Source: Phaeotremella fagi | Taxonomy: Eukaryota; Basidiomycota; Tremellomycetes; Tremellales; Phaeotremellaceae | Assembly (NCBI GenBank): GCA_001599715.1 | Contig: BCHU01000011.1 | Span: 124,001 to 188,000 of the forward strand | Length of the DNA: 64,000 nt | Direction: 5' to 3' | Shown: in pieces, positions 12,788-22,689 of the stretch | How positions within the stretch are numbered: the first letter of the stretch is position 1 | Layout of the letters: the number at the start of each line of letters is the position of its first letter | The notes under the pieces: model-generated | The model's database searches: none | What the model saw: the letters and a program-made list of their open reading frames with translations, nothing else | Told to the model about the DNA's origin: nothing | Made by a program: the position numbers and the translations under genes

Positions 12788-15151
12788 ATGACAACCAGAC
12801 CAGCCAACGATTCACCCTACCCAAACACCCACGAGATCCAAACCCCCACATCCCCCAAAACCTCAACAATGCCATTCTCAACCACCTCCAATTCCTCCAA
12901 CTCCGAGAACGGCGATAAATTCAAAGACAAGGAACAGAGATTGATCGTCGTCAGTAATAGATTACCGGTGACTATCAGTAAAGATGATAATGGGGAATAT
13001 CATTTTAAGGTGAGTCTTTGGGTTTGGGTGGGTGCTGATTTAGTTTAGATGTCTTCTGGTGGTTTGGTCTCTGCTCTTTCTGGTTGTAAGAAGACTATGA
13101 GTTTTACTTGGATCGGATGGCCTGGACAGGATGTAAGTGCTTTTTGGAAACATGATCTTGATCTTTAAACTTACACCCCCCAGATCCCCCTTAAAGATCG
13201 TGAACTAGTAAACAGACGTTTACTAGATGAACACAACTGTTATCCAGTTTATCTATCTGATGAACTAGCTGATAGACATTATAACGGTAAGCAACGTTCC
13301 TACCTCATCAGTATTATCAATAACCAACTCCAACCCCACCCAGGCTTCTCCAACTCTATCCTCTGGCCTTTATTCCATTACCACCCGGGAGAAATGAATT
13401 TCGACGCCGCCAACTGGTTAGCCTATCGTGAAGCCAACATGCGTTTCGCAGACGTCGTTGCAGGTTTTTGTGAATCCGGAGACGTAGTTTGGGTACAAGA
13501 TTATCATCTAATGCTTTTACCCATGTTACTTCGTGCGAAACTTTCAGGTGAATCAGCACAAGGTGAAACGGTCAGACGTGAACTCGGAAGAGTCAAGGAA
13601 GGGGTTGACGCAGACGTCATCTCGGATATACTTGGGACTGGACCTGGGGTCGTTGAACCTCTCGACGAAGGGGTTGAGATGCTCGATAACGTCGATGAAG
13701 ATGGTGGAGAGGTTACTACTAAAGGAGGTGTTAAGCGTCCTGGATTCAATCGTGGTTTAAGTGGTTTTCAATTACAGGAGGCGGCGGCCGAGAGTAATGG
13801 GAAAGGTGGGATTCGAATTGGATTCTTCCTTCATACACCTTTCCCTTCTAGTGAGATTTATAGGTAGGTCTCTTGGTTTTTTTGGGATAGGGATTGGGGA
13901 GACTGAGAATACCGAATTAGGATCTTACCAGTTCGTCGTGAAATCTTGTTAGGGGTTTTACAATGTGATCTAATTGGGCAAGTCTTTTCTATAAACCAGT
14001 TGGAACAGTCCTAACGTGAAACCCAGATTCCACACATACGACTATGCCAGACATTTCTTATCCTCCTGCACCCGAATCCTAGGTCTCCCAACCCATCCCA
14101 ACGGATTAGAATTCGAAGGTCGTTACACCCACGTTGGAACCTATCCAATCGGTATCGAACCCATGCAATTCGTCGATGGCTTGAAAAGAGAGAAAGTCCA
14201 GAATCGTTTGAAGTTCTTAGAAAATAGATTCGAGGGGTGTAAAGTTATCATTGGGGTTGATCGTTTGGATTACATCAAAGGTGTACCTCAGAAATTACAT
14301 GCTTTGGAAGTTTTCTTGACTCAACATCCGGAATGGATTGGGAAGGTACGTCATTCTTTAGTTGATTTTCGAATGTACTAACATGAAGTATAGGTTGTTC
14401 TGGTACAATTAGCTATTCCTTCTAGACAGGATGTTGAGGAATACCAGAATTTACGTGCATGCGTCAACGAATTGGTTGGAAGGATCAACGGTAGATTCGG
14501 AACTGTCGAATCTATGCCTATTCATTTTTTACATAAATCAGTTCCCTTCGAGGAATTGACGGCGATGTATGCACTGGCGGATGCGTGTTTGGTAACTTCA
14601 ACGAGGGATGGTATGAATTTGGTATGTCCCCTTTATCCCAAGAGAACAGTCAGACTAACGCTACACCACAGGTGGCATACGAATACATCTCTTCTCAAGT
14701 TGATAGACACGGTTCAATGATCTTATCAGAGTTCGCGGGTGCAGCCCAAAGTCTCAACGGTAGTATTATCATCAATCCATGTAAGTGCTTTATCCGTTCT
14801 TCTAAATCACATGTCTAACACTTTATCTAGGGGACGTCCAAAACACCGCAGACGCTATTCATCAAGCCTTGACGTTATCCGACGAACAACGTAAATCGAA
14901 CCACGAAAAATTGTTCAATTACGTCAAGAAATATACTGCTGAAGCTTGGGGTGTATCTTTCGTCAATGAGTGTAAGTCTCCGCCAGTAAATAGTACACTT
15001 TAGAACGGGTAACTGATGGAACGCTTTAGTAAACCGAATGACAGGTAGACCACCATCAGGACCTATCGGTCCAGGAAGACGTAAATCAGGTTCATTGAGT
15101 CGAACATCAAGTAAAGCTAGTATCGGTCGGAAAGCGATGTCAACGAAATAA
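12788..15151 (+). CDS. TPS1: Trehalose-6-phosphate synthase
   Basis: Ten exons (12788-13009, 13049-13132, 13184-13286, 13344-13863, 13921-13977, 14027-14345, 14394-14621, 14672-14780, 14831-14971, 15030-15151) give 634 residues. The enzyme (GT20) joins UDP-glucose and glucose-6-phosphate into trehalose-6-phosphate in the cytosol. Signature blocks: LIVVSNRLPV, SSGGLVSAL, VWVQDYHLMLLP, GFFLHTPFPSSEIYR, CDLIGFHTYDYARHF, GVDRLDYIKGVPQKL, VTSTRDGMNLVAYEY and LSEFAGAAQSL. A low-complexity insertion of about 88 residues (roughly 203-292) separates LLPMLLRAKL from IRIGFFLHTP; I recall a disordered insertion at a similar place in the cryptococcal enzyme. The fifth intron starts with GC instead of GT (13978). 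The tail is basic and Ser-rich (GRRKSGSLSRTSSKAS). Confidence 0.95.
13978..14026 (+). other. TPS1: GC-AG intron in TPS1
   Basis: The donor reads GG|GCAAGT and the acceptor CCCAG. No GT donor nearby preserves CDLIG|FHTYDY, which is nearly invariant in this family, so the GC donor is directly supported by the reading frame. All other introns in this gene use GT. Confidence 0.85.
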
Positions 15152-15840
15152 CAATAACAATAAAAACAAATGAAATGAAATGAGAATGGTGTTGGGGATT
15201 GGAGTTTAGTTCGTACACGAAGAGATTTGTCATGTCGTTTTTTGATTGGTTTTCCCGTTTTTCTTTGATTTTTCTATACGTATTCCGTAATTCAGTGAAA
15301 AATGAGACGAATGATAATGTCGTTTCTTGAGGATATGTTAGAAACACGCAAATTCTTTCAAGGTTTCTAATCTGACTAAGGCAAAATGTCTGAAGAGACG
15401 TTTTAATTGTCAAAAGTCTTTTCAGTAAGATTTCCTGCTTGGATTTTTCCCTCGACAGTCTGATAGTCTTCACCATTTCCCCAAATTAAAATCTTACTTC
15501 AGAAATTCTCTTTCTCAAGGGGAATCTCGATACAGTGGGCTCTGTCACGATCACCAACTATCATGAGTATTGGTATGTAACGTCCTCGCAATAAGGCTCA
15601 AAAATTATGTCGCTCCGTCGATTTGATTCCCGCGAAGGGTCGGGGTTTGATTCTATGACAGTTTGTTACACTGCAGCCTTTGAATTGTCTACTCCTTGTG
15701 AATCTCTACTTCCTTATCAGGTTACAAGAGAGTCCAACAATTTCCACTGTTCAGTACGTGCATTCCATTCAATTACAATTCACCATTCGTCCATCTTCTA
15801 CCTCCCTCATCCTACAAAAACAGTACAAGATACAAAAGCT
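15152..15840. other. Intergenic region after TPS1
   Basis: About 690 bases between convergent genes. The first 350 bases are AT-rich. A plus-strand open frame at 15607-16005 mostly runs over and opposite the last exon of the minus-strand gene and has no splice structure or recognisable product. Nothing else is evident. Confidence 0.4.
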
Positions 15841-16571
15841 TTAATTCTCAAAACTCCACCCACTCAATATAGACTGTTCAACGTTCTCCTCATGACCTTG
15901 ACAATGAGACCTATGATTCTGGACAAGTTCAGACCAAAGTGGTATAAGTTCGGCGTAACCCTTCCAAACGAGTTTCTGTGTCTTCTCAGAGAAGTCATCA
16001 TGTAGAGATTTAGTTTTTTCCAAGTCGTCGAGATTTTTCTGTATTTCGTCCATTTGTGTACAAAAGAAGGGTTCTGATCGATCTTGGATAGATTGAACAT
16101 CGTTCCTCTTTTCTCAAGTCAGATCGTCACGTACAAATACATTTACTCGTACACTCGAGTACTTACAATCTTGTTCTCTAACCAACCCAGTTCTTCTGAT
16201 TCTGAAGTGAAACCCTTCCATAGATGATTCTCTTCACATCCAGTGTCAACTGAAGTTAATTGTTGATCGAAACACTGTCTACAAGAAACCAAACCTTCTT
16301 TTGACAACATATGATCCTTCAATTCGTTGATGGCGTAGACGTGACTTGAGACTGAAGAACGACAAAACAAGGCTAATGGTCCTTGCATGATTTGATAGAG
16401 TTGTTCAGAGTCCGTTCTGAGCTTTTGGAAATTTTCGTTCAGAGCTTTATTGGAATTTTGTTCTGGACACTCGCCATCGGTCTATGTGTGTGTTTTGTAT
16501 CGTTAGAAGACAGTTTTGTGATCGAGATCTAGTGTTAGAAATTGACTTACGGATATTGATTGGTCGTTCAT
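15841..16571 (-). CDS. Unrecognised tandem-family protein, one repeat unit (family member A)
   Basis: Three exons (16571-16551, 16481-16167, 16107-15841), all joined in phase 0, give 200 residues. Exon 1 is only seven codons (MNDQSIS). Exon 2 carries VYAINELKDH, a CRQC motif, a later Cys and the exon end SEELGWLENKI. Exon 3 carries an acidic helical stretch (MDEIQKNLDDLEKTKSLHDD) and FSEKTQKLVWKGYAELIPLW followed by NHRSHCQGHEEN. I do not recognise the domain and see no signal peptide or membrane segment. The same order of motifs and the same intron position recur in the genes at 17309-18558 and 19545-20308, so this is a local paralog family. The CxxC could bind metal or form a disulfide, but that is speculation. 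Confidence 0.65.
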
Positions 16572-16904
16572 GAGGCTGACTTTGGGATTTTCGATAGGTA
16601 TTTAGGAGGGATTGTATGTGGGATAAGAGTACTGTAATGTATGTACAGTATAATTGACATGAGAAAGAAGAAAATATGAAAGAACAGGGATATATTATCT
16701 CTTAACATTGTGTCATCATGTTATAACTCAGCAAAAAGACTACTCTACTTCAATCAAAGGAGAATTTTCCTTTAGCAACATTTTACACAGACATTGAATT
16801 CATTCATTTCTCGATCACGTACTGTACGTATTCACAAAAAGGGTACAAAACTACATCATCTTCCTCAGACTACCTCCCCACCTCTTGATCCATACCATAC
16901 ATTC
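16572..16904. other. Intergenic region within the tandem family
   Basis: About 330 bases between the start of member A and the relic copy. AT-rich, with no coding signal that I can support. Confidence 0.4.
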
Positions 16905-17081
16905 TCAAGTGGATGTATGCTCTTTAACTGGTTGATCCCAAAGCTCAAAGACTTCTTCTTTGCCTTTGACAAGAAGTTGATGGGTTTTCTCGGAGTAACC
17001 ATCATTGGTTGAGAATTTATCTCTTTGTTCGGAGATAATCTTCTTGACTTCAGCCCACAGGGAAAACGTGATAAAGCTTTA
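16905..17081 (-). pseudogene. C-terminal relic of a tandem-family gene (member B)
   Basis: Reading leftwards from about 17081, the minus strand encodes VKKIISEQRDKFSTN then GYSEKTHQLLVKGKEEVFEL and WDQPVKEHTST before a stop at 16905-16907. This lines up with the end of member A (FSEKTQKLVWKGYAELIPLW) and member C (LRQLQKGRDEVLTIWKKAAD). Upstream, the frame is closed (TAA) and I could not find the expected exon 2 with its CxxC and VYA motif in the 17082-17300 interval. It is therefore probably a broken copy, although an unrecognised acceptor could attach it to a divergent exon. Confidence 0.5.
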
Positions 17082-17308
17082 CTACCTTCTAGCCCCTTTA
17101 GTCTTCTAATTCGATCGGTTGCAAAAGTTATTGGTAATTGACATTCTTGACTCGAAAAAGAAAACAGAGTGGCAAATTTGGAAACGCCACTTTTTGGTTT
17201 TCTTGGGCGCCAAGTTGCAACTTTGTGCACTGAAATTGAAAAATCAAGCCTCATACATCTCTTTACTTTCTTTAACCCGTACAATAACGATAAATCACCT
17301 TTCTCACC

Positions 17309-18558
17309 CTACTCCAAAGACTTCTCATACTGACTAGTGAAATCATCCGCAGCCTTCTTCCAAATGGTGAGAACTTCATCCCTACCCTTTTGAAGTTGTC
17401 TCAAAGTGGACTCTGAGAGAATCTCAGAGCGTAATGGATGTTCTTGTTCCTTCCCAATCCAGTATTCGACTCCTGACCAAAATTCTTTTTGTTCTTCTTG
17501 GGTACGATCTGATATCTCTTCTGAAGCTTTGTCGATGGTTTTGCGCTATACCTGATGTCAGTCTCAAAATCAATATGAGTCAGAGAGAAGATCTTACTGT
17601 TTCATCTCCCAACCAACCGACATCATTCTTGTATGTATCTTTGATAACCCATCCTCGTCGGTACTCACTGCATTTAGCAATGTCGGAGCAATCTTTGCAC
17701 CCCTCAATCTCCGTATGACGTTCGAAATCTTGGAGAGCATAAACACCGCTTGGTACTAGAGAGTCAGATAATCCCCTGGACTTCCCTTCATGTTCTATAG
17801 CAGTGACGTAAAGGAGACCTTTGTTGGAGTCGAGTTCAGGACATGGTGTTCTGACAAGATTGTCTTCGTGATCTTGGCAACTTGCTTTGTGTCTGATGAT
17901 CTCTTGGCTCCAAGCTTCCATGACTTGCTTTCTACCTTTCCAAAACTCATAGAAAATCACTAGATCGAGTTTTGTATTCTCATGCTCTTCTTCTAAATTC
18001 TTGATCCATTCTTCAACCTCGTTGTAGAGAATGCAGGTTTCTGCCTGAGTATGGTATTCTCGTGTTCTATCAGCAAATTCTATGTTTTCTTTCTACCAAG
18101 ATATATTGTATGAGTTTTATATCAATCAAATGTGTTCCTCAGAGTACCTACAATTCTATCCTCGAGCTTATCTGATTCAAAAGCGGGTTTCATGTCGTAA
18201 TACCAGTCGCTCGGATACCGATGACTCTCGGGGTAGGTTTTATCATATTGGTCGTACATCTTTAGAGCGTAGACTGAACCTTCCGCAAGTGATCTTGTGA
18301 ACCGATATGCTGGACCGGTAACGTCGGTGTGTTTGTGCTCATAATATACACCACGGGTTGATTTAAGGACATAATGGTATGATTCTTCTATGTTGGTGGT
18401 TTGAATGAAGCCCTCAGGAATAAAGCTGGATGCTATCGCGTCGTCTGTGTATCGAACGTAACGCTGATGAGAATTATTTAGTTAGTTTTAAGGTCGACGA
18501 ATGGACTGTGAACTGTTTGATTACTCACCTTCTTTGAGGTTCCAGTCTTGTGACTCAT
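17309..18558 (-). CDS. Unrecognised tandem-family protein, two repeat units (family member C)
   Basis: Four exons (18558-18529, 18463-18152, 18092-17598, 17545-17309), every intron in phase 0, give 357 residues. Exon 1 has ten codons (MSHKTGTSKK). The protein is an internal duplication. Unit 1 has VYALKMYDQYDK, ends exon 2 at ESDKLEDRI, and continues with YNEVEEWIKNLEEEHENTK and FWKGRKQVMEAWSQEIIRHK plus SCQDHEDN. Unit 2 has VYALQDFERHTE, GCKDCSDIAKC, ends exon 3 at DVGWLGDET, and continues with IDKASEEISDRTQEEQKEFW and LRQLQKGRDEVLTIWKKAAD. The conserved phase-0 intron splits both units at the same place. It is rich in charged residues and likely soluble and helical. No known family is recognised; function unknown. 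Confidence 0.68.
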
Positions 18559-19544
18559 GTTGTATCAATTCTAATAATTTCACTCTTTCTGATTGAATAA
18601 AAGTAGAATGAAGAAAGAGAGGGAAAATGAAATTGGACAAGTAATCTCTGCATAAGTACAACCTACCTGTGTCTTCTTGTTGAAAACATATGAAAAGAGA
18701 TCTCCATTCATGTATGCTCCACAACAGATTTTTGTTATTCATGACGCAGTGCAATCCTCCTTAAAACTGACATGGAAGGCATCGACTTCAACTTGTTAAA
18801 AAGGTAAGAAAAGAGATTTCCATTCATGTCAGCTCCACACAAGAGATTATTTCATGACGCGGTGCATTGGTCATTAAAACTGACAGAGAAGGCTTCGGTT
18901 GGGAGCAATTAAAATGGTTAAGTGATAATTGTAACAGACCTGTCTCATCTTTCTGATGGATAATAAAAGAGATCTCCATTCACATAAGCTCCATGCTCGA
19001 TATTTCTTGACGCAGTTCAATGGTCATAAAAACTCGCAAAGAAGGCTTCGCCCTCAAAATGGATAAGTGTAATCCACTTGTGTTATCTTCTTGAAAGATA
19101 AGAGAGAAGATCTCCTTTCATGTAAACTCCACAAGAGATATTTTGTCATGACGCTGTGCAATGCTCATTCAAACTGACAGGGAAGGCTTGGAGTTGTTGA
19201 AAAGTAATGAAGACGAAACGGTTTCACCATTTTCGTGAGAAAAGAGTGAGAAAAGCCAGTGAATACAACAGACATACTGTAGCTCCCTTTATTGAGAAGA
19301 GCAGGAAGGTTTGGAATACCTCGGGGACAAAAAACCTCACTCAAATGGAATTATAAGCTAGTGCATGCAGAAGTGGCGAGACGAGCTGAGCCACAAACCC
19401 TAGAAATGAGAGCTTACTGTACCAGAGATCCAGAACTGTATTGAATACATTAAACAGCGATGTACGTACTCTACTATAAACACCTAACCTACTTAAAGAA
19501 ACGCGGTTACCCCCTTTAGTCCCATCCCCCAAAAGTCCATCGAT
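18559..19544. other. Intergenic region with tandem repeats, between family members C and D
   Basis: Nearly 1 kb containing the four-copy degenerate repeat described separately (18692-19190). Open frames here are short and appear to be by-products of the repeat. It includes the promoter of member C. Confidence 0.5.
18692..19190. repeat. Four-copy degenerate tandem repeat, spacing about 118-156 bp
   Basis: Four related copies of about 90 bp occur at about 18692-18785, 18810-18898, 18966-19050 and 19103-19190. Each runs through GAGATCTCCATTCATGTA, AGCTCCACA, a CATGACGC core (TTGACGC in copy 3), TGCAATG...CATTAAAAC and TGACAGGGAAGGCTTCG with substitutions. Related CTGTGTCTTCTTG-like segments sit before some copies. 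The copies have diverged and their spacing varies, so this is an old array. It lies upstream of the two-unit gene. It is not a CRISPR: units are too long, variable and in a fungal genome. Confidence 0.7.
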
Positions 19545-20308
19545 TCACTCGTCTAAATGGAAATCCATCCTCTTAAAAACAACACACTCCAAAATCCTGC
19601 CCAAACTATGAACAGTGTCGATAGAACGATGACGAACGGATAAAGGGGTTTCACAACTGTCTACATGTTCTTGAACTAGGTCGTAGAAATCGGTTATCAG
19701 TTTTAGAGTTGTTTTGGCGCAGTTGTGAGAATAGAGGTCGGATTCGTCTTTGTAGTCTTCCCATTTTATTGATCGTACGGTCTTGTCTAGTAGTTCTATG
19801 GTTGCTTCTACTCACAAACAGGTTTTGATACCTTCATCAGAGATTTTCGCTAGTCTCTTCTACGAATAGAATAACCATTTGATTAGTCATTTGCAAATCA
19901 ACCAAGATACTGTAGACGTCGATTAACAAAAATGTAAAAACTAACTCACGATCACCTTATCGACATCACTCGTGTTACTTAACTTGAGGCGACGTAACGG
20001 AACTCTATTCTCAAAACGAAACAGGTTCGTGTCGTATGAACATCCGCCTGAACATTCTTTACTCTCTTGAATCACTCTTTTGAAATCATTCAGAGAAACG
20101 TTGAGAAGTGCTACTGAATATTTGGCTGGTAGGTCTGATATCGATGTGGGGGTTTCATTGATTACTTGAAGAGAGTTTTTGATTAATTCGAATAACTTGC
20201 TGTTGTCTGATTTGTGGATGCAGGTTGATTTTGTCTTTTGGGGGTTAGTTTTGGTGCGATGTTTTGGATTTTTAGAGTGTTTTGACTTACGGTTGTAAGA
20301 TCTGACAT
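19545..20308 (-). pseudogene. Divergent tandem-family gene with an in-frame TGA (family member D)
   Basis: Exons 20308-20291 (MSDLTT), 20234-19950 and from 19859, all phase 0, copy the family architecture. Exon 2 has SVALLNVSLNDFKRVIQE, a CSGGC motif and ends SDVDKVI. Exon 3 reads KRLAKISDEGIKTCL and then meets TGA at 19812-19814, giving 116 residues. The frame beyond the stop stays open for another 88 codons and holds the family's C-terminal block: NCAKTTLKLITDFYDLVQEH and VDSC. No intron of normal size can remove the TGA. Either the gene is a recent pseudogene, the stop is read through, or the protein is simply shorter. Sequence alone does not decide. Confidence 0.55.
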
Positions 20309-20938
20309 TGTTTTCTGAAGGTGACACTGGTATAAGATCTTGGATGAGATTCGAACGGATCGTGCAAACCTTCTACAGTACTTTATACCTTGCTGGGTGC
20401 AGCAAATTGAAACTCAAACTCCGATTGTATAAAGGAGGTCATCTTTCTTTTTATCCAGTACAGTATCAGAGCTCATGACATAATATCATACATTTCTTCA
20501 ACGAAATACGATCATGCATTCAGTCAACTGGTCGCGACAGTACATACTCAACTCACTGTGGAGTATAGATGCCGGCGACCAGACCCAAAGGGAGCAAACG
20601 TTAATTCATAGAAAATTTCAAAAAAGTCCAACTATAATGTCTTTGGCGTTCAGAGAATAGAATACCTAAAGGATGGTAAGGCATAGGGATCGCATGGTAC
20701 TTCTCAGGTGTTGCTGCCTGGTCATTCAATTCGTTGATAAACCATAGTAGCCGTTATGATTTAGAGTTTGAGTGTGTGTATGTGTGACAAGGGATAAAAT
20801 GCAGTAATAAGAAATTATTGTCATAGTACTTGGTGTTAACTTAACTTGAGTGTTTAACATCCTTCTTCTTAACTTTCAACTCTTCTAATATCCTTACAAT
20901 CAACTTCTAACCCTTCCAAACTCAATCGCATATTCAAA
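20309..20938. other. Intergenic region between family member D and the next plus-strand gene
   Basis: About 630 bases between divergent genes. I see no supported coding frame or RNA gene. A pyrimidine-rich CTTCTTCTTAACTTTCAACTC stretch (about 20862-20882) lies 60 bases before the ATG at 20939. Confidence 0.4.
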
Positions 20939-22348
20939 ATGATCGTACAAACTATCGGTGCGAAATGCTTTATCGACTTACCAGTCCGTTCAGGATTTAC
21001 TTGGGCGTTAATTAGTTTGACTCCCATCGATGGGGTATATCAATGGATCGAGGTAGTCGACATAGCAACTGTTGACGATAAGGTTAAAATGGATTTGAAG
21101 TTGGAGAGAAAGAATGTCATTGATCTGTCAGTTATCTGTCTCTGTTTCGAGTAGCACAATTGACGAAGCGATAGAAATCGTCAAATCACTCCACAAACAG
21201 TTACTGTCGCTTCGCAACCGTTTGATCATCCTCAAACACTTTCTGTTGATCAAGTCATCCCTTGTCACTTTTCTGACGTATTTGGAAATCGTGTATTTCT
21301 TCCTGGTTCTATTGTCAAACAAGAACACGATCTTAATCGACCTAAACCACGACAACAACACATTCAACCTGTAGCTGAGACTACCACTACAATCTCTACC
21401 TTACTGACAGCTAAACCTCTCGAAAGGGCTACCATACCACCCCCAAGTAACTCTTACAGTAACGGTAACGACTCCAACGAGAAGGGAATCGACAATAGTA
21501 ACGATAACATTAACATTCAATCTCAATCGATCAATAAATCTATTGTATCTTCTCAGCAACTCAAACATAACGATATTGGTCGTCCAGTGGTCAGTCCAGT
21601 ATTCCACACTGGATCACACCCCGGTCAAAAACGTTACTTTTTGGATCTCTTAGAGAAGGCTGTTCCACCCACGAAAACGTTCACTAGAGCCAAAAGGGCT
21701 CCAAAACGTCTTTCAACGGATAACACGGAGGATAGATCAGTTAAACAGAGAACGGAGTCTACTGAGAAGAAGGTTAAACCTAGTAAAACGAAGGTTAAAA
21801 CTGCTAGGAGAGTTCAACTACCGTCATTGGGTTCTCAGGTTGGTATTCCTAAGTCTTCTGGTTTGGGTTATACCCCTGGTGTCCCGGTTCCAACATTTCC
21901 AATCCCTCATCCTGGATTCATCGGTACTCAACAAAACAGTTCTCAACCATCTGAATCGTTCACGACTGGCTATTATGGTCCATCAATCACTGTTTCTCAA
22001 CCATCGACTATCAATCCATCAATCTTAGTTTCAGGTGAATCGAATTATCAATTCGAAAACCAGCCAATTAGTTTCGATCAGCTTAGTTCAGAACCTTTGA
22101 GTAGAAGAACTTCAATGGATTCAACGATTTCTGGAACTTCGTTCCAGACCTATATCCAATCTCCCGACTCTGTAACGGGTGCAGCAGGTTTCTCTCCCGC
22201 TCTCTTTGATGGTATCGATAATCCATCAGGTGAAACGAATATCCAAGAGAAGACTAGTGATTCCTGGAGAACTATGGATACGGTCTACTCATATGATACT
22301 TTAGATGATTATTGGAAGACTCAAGATCAGTTGTTTATGTTCAAATGA
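20939..22348 (+). CDS. Uncharacterised, largely disordered protein
   Basis: Two exons (20939-21126 and 21169-22348) give 455 residues. The single intron has a GTCAGT donor and AAG acceptor; I chose it because it is the only in-phase junction that leaves a continuous frame (NVIDL|DRNRQITPQTV). The first 60 residues look folded (MIVQTIGAKCFIDLPVRSGF, WALISLTPIDGVYQWIEVVD). The rest is Ser/Thr/Pro/Asn-rich, with a basic patch FTRAKRAPKRL and KKVKPSKTKVKTARR that could be a nuclear localisation signal. The C-terminus ends with DDYWKTQDQLFMFK. I recognise no family. Its place beside the tandem-family island may be chance. Confidence 0.6.
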
Positions 22349-22689
22349 ATATCTTGTCTCATTCTTGGATGGGAATGATTCTCGAGTATTCTTTCTTTAC
22401 CTTTTTAGTCGTGTTTATTTCATCGTAATTTTTTTTATGGATCCTTATTTTTCGACCCTGAGACACTGTTCCTATAATTACGTTTTATCATTCTTCGATT
22501 TCGTGTTGTTTCTAATATTATTCTATGCATTATTGATCACTGTACCTACTATACAAGCTGTAAGGTAGCTTCTTGAATGTCAGCCTGACTTTGAAGAATC
22601 GCCACACGTGTCACTGCGAATTCAGGTTCACTACTCGTCACCTCTAAACTCCTCCTACAATTCACAAATCAATAACAACAACAACCAAA
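22349..22689. other. Intergenic region with a CACGTG box
   Basis: About 340 bases; an ACACGTGT palindrome lies at 22604-22611, about 80 bases upstream of the ATG at 22690. CACGTG is a bHLH factor target in fungi. Otherwise nothing is seen. Confidence 0.4.

Noticed and set aside
15630..15665. Possible tRNA T-loop (GGTTTGATTC)
   Set aside because: No stem pairing on either side and no D- or anticodon arm upstream.
15607..16005. Plus-strand open frame of 132 codons
   Set aside because: Most of it lies over and opposite the last exon of member A, and the protein shows no recognisable motif or codon bias.
16865..17284. 139-codon minus-strand open frame (MYGLKKVKRCM...)
   Set aside because: It overlaps the relic B block in a different frame and has no similarity to the family blocks; the frame holding SEKTHQLLVKGKEEVF is the one supported by paralogs.
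18521..18754. Minus-strand open frame starting MHCVMNNKNLLWS
   Set aside because: Its first half is one copy of the tandem repeat and it overlaps exon 1 of member C in another frame.
18692..19190. CRISPR-like array
   Set aside because: Repeat units are about 90 bp, diverged and irregularly spaced in a eukaryotic genome; they do not fit CRISPR repeats and spacers.
20330..20365. Possible tRNA T-loop (GATTCGAAC on the plus strand)
   Set aside because: The flanking bases cannot form a T-stem or an acceptor stem, so no tRNA is supported.
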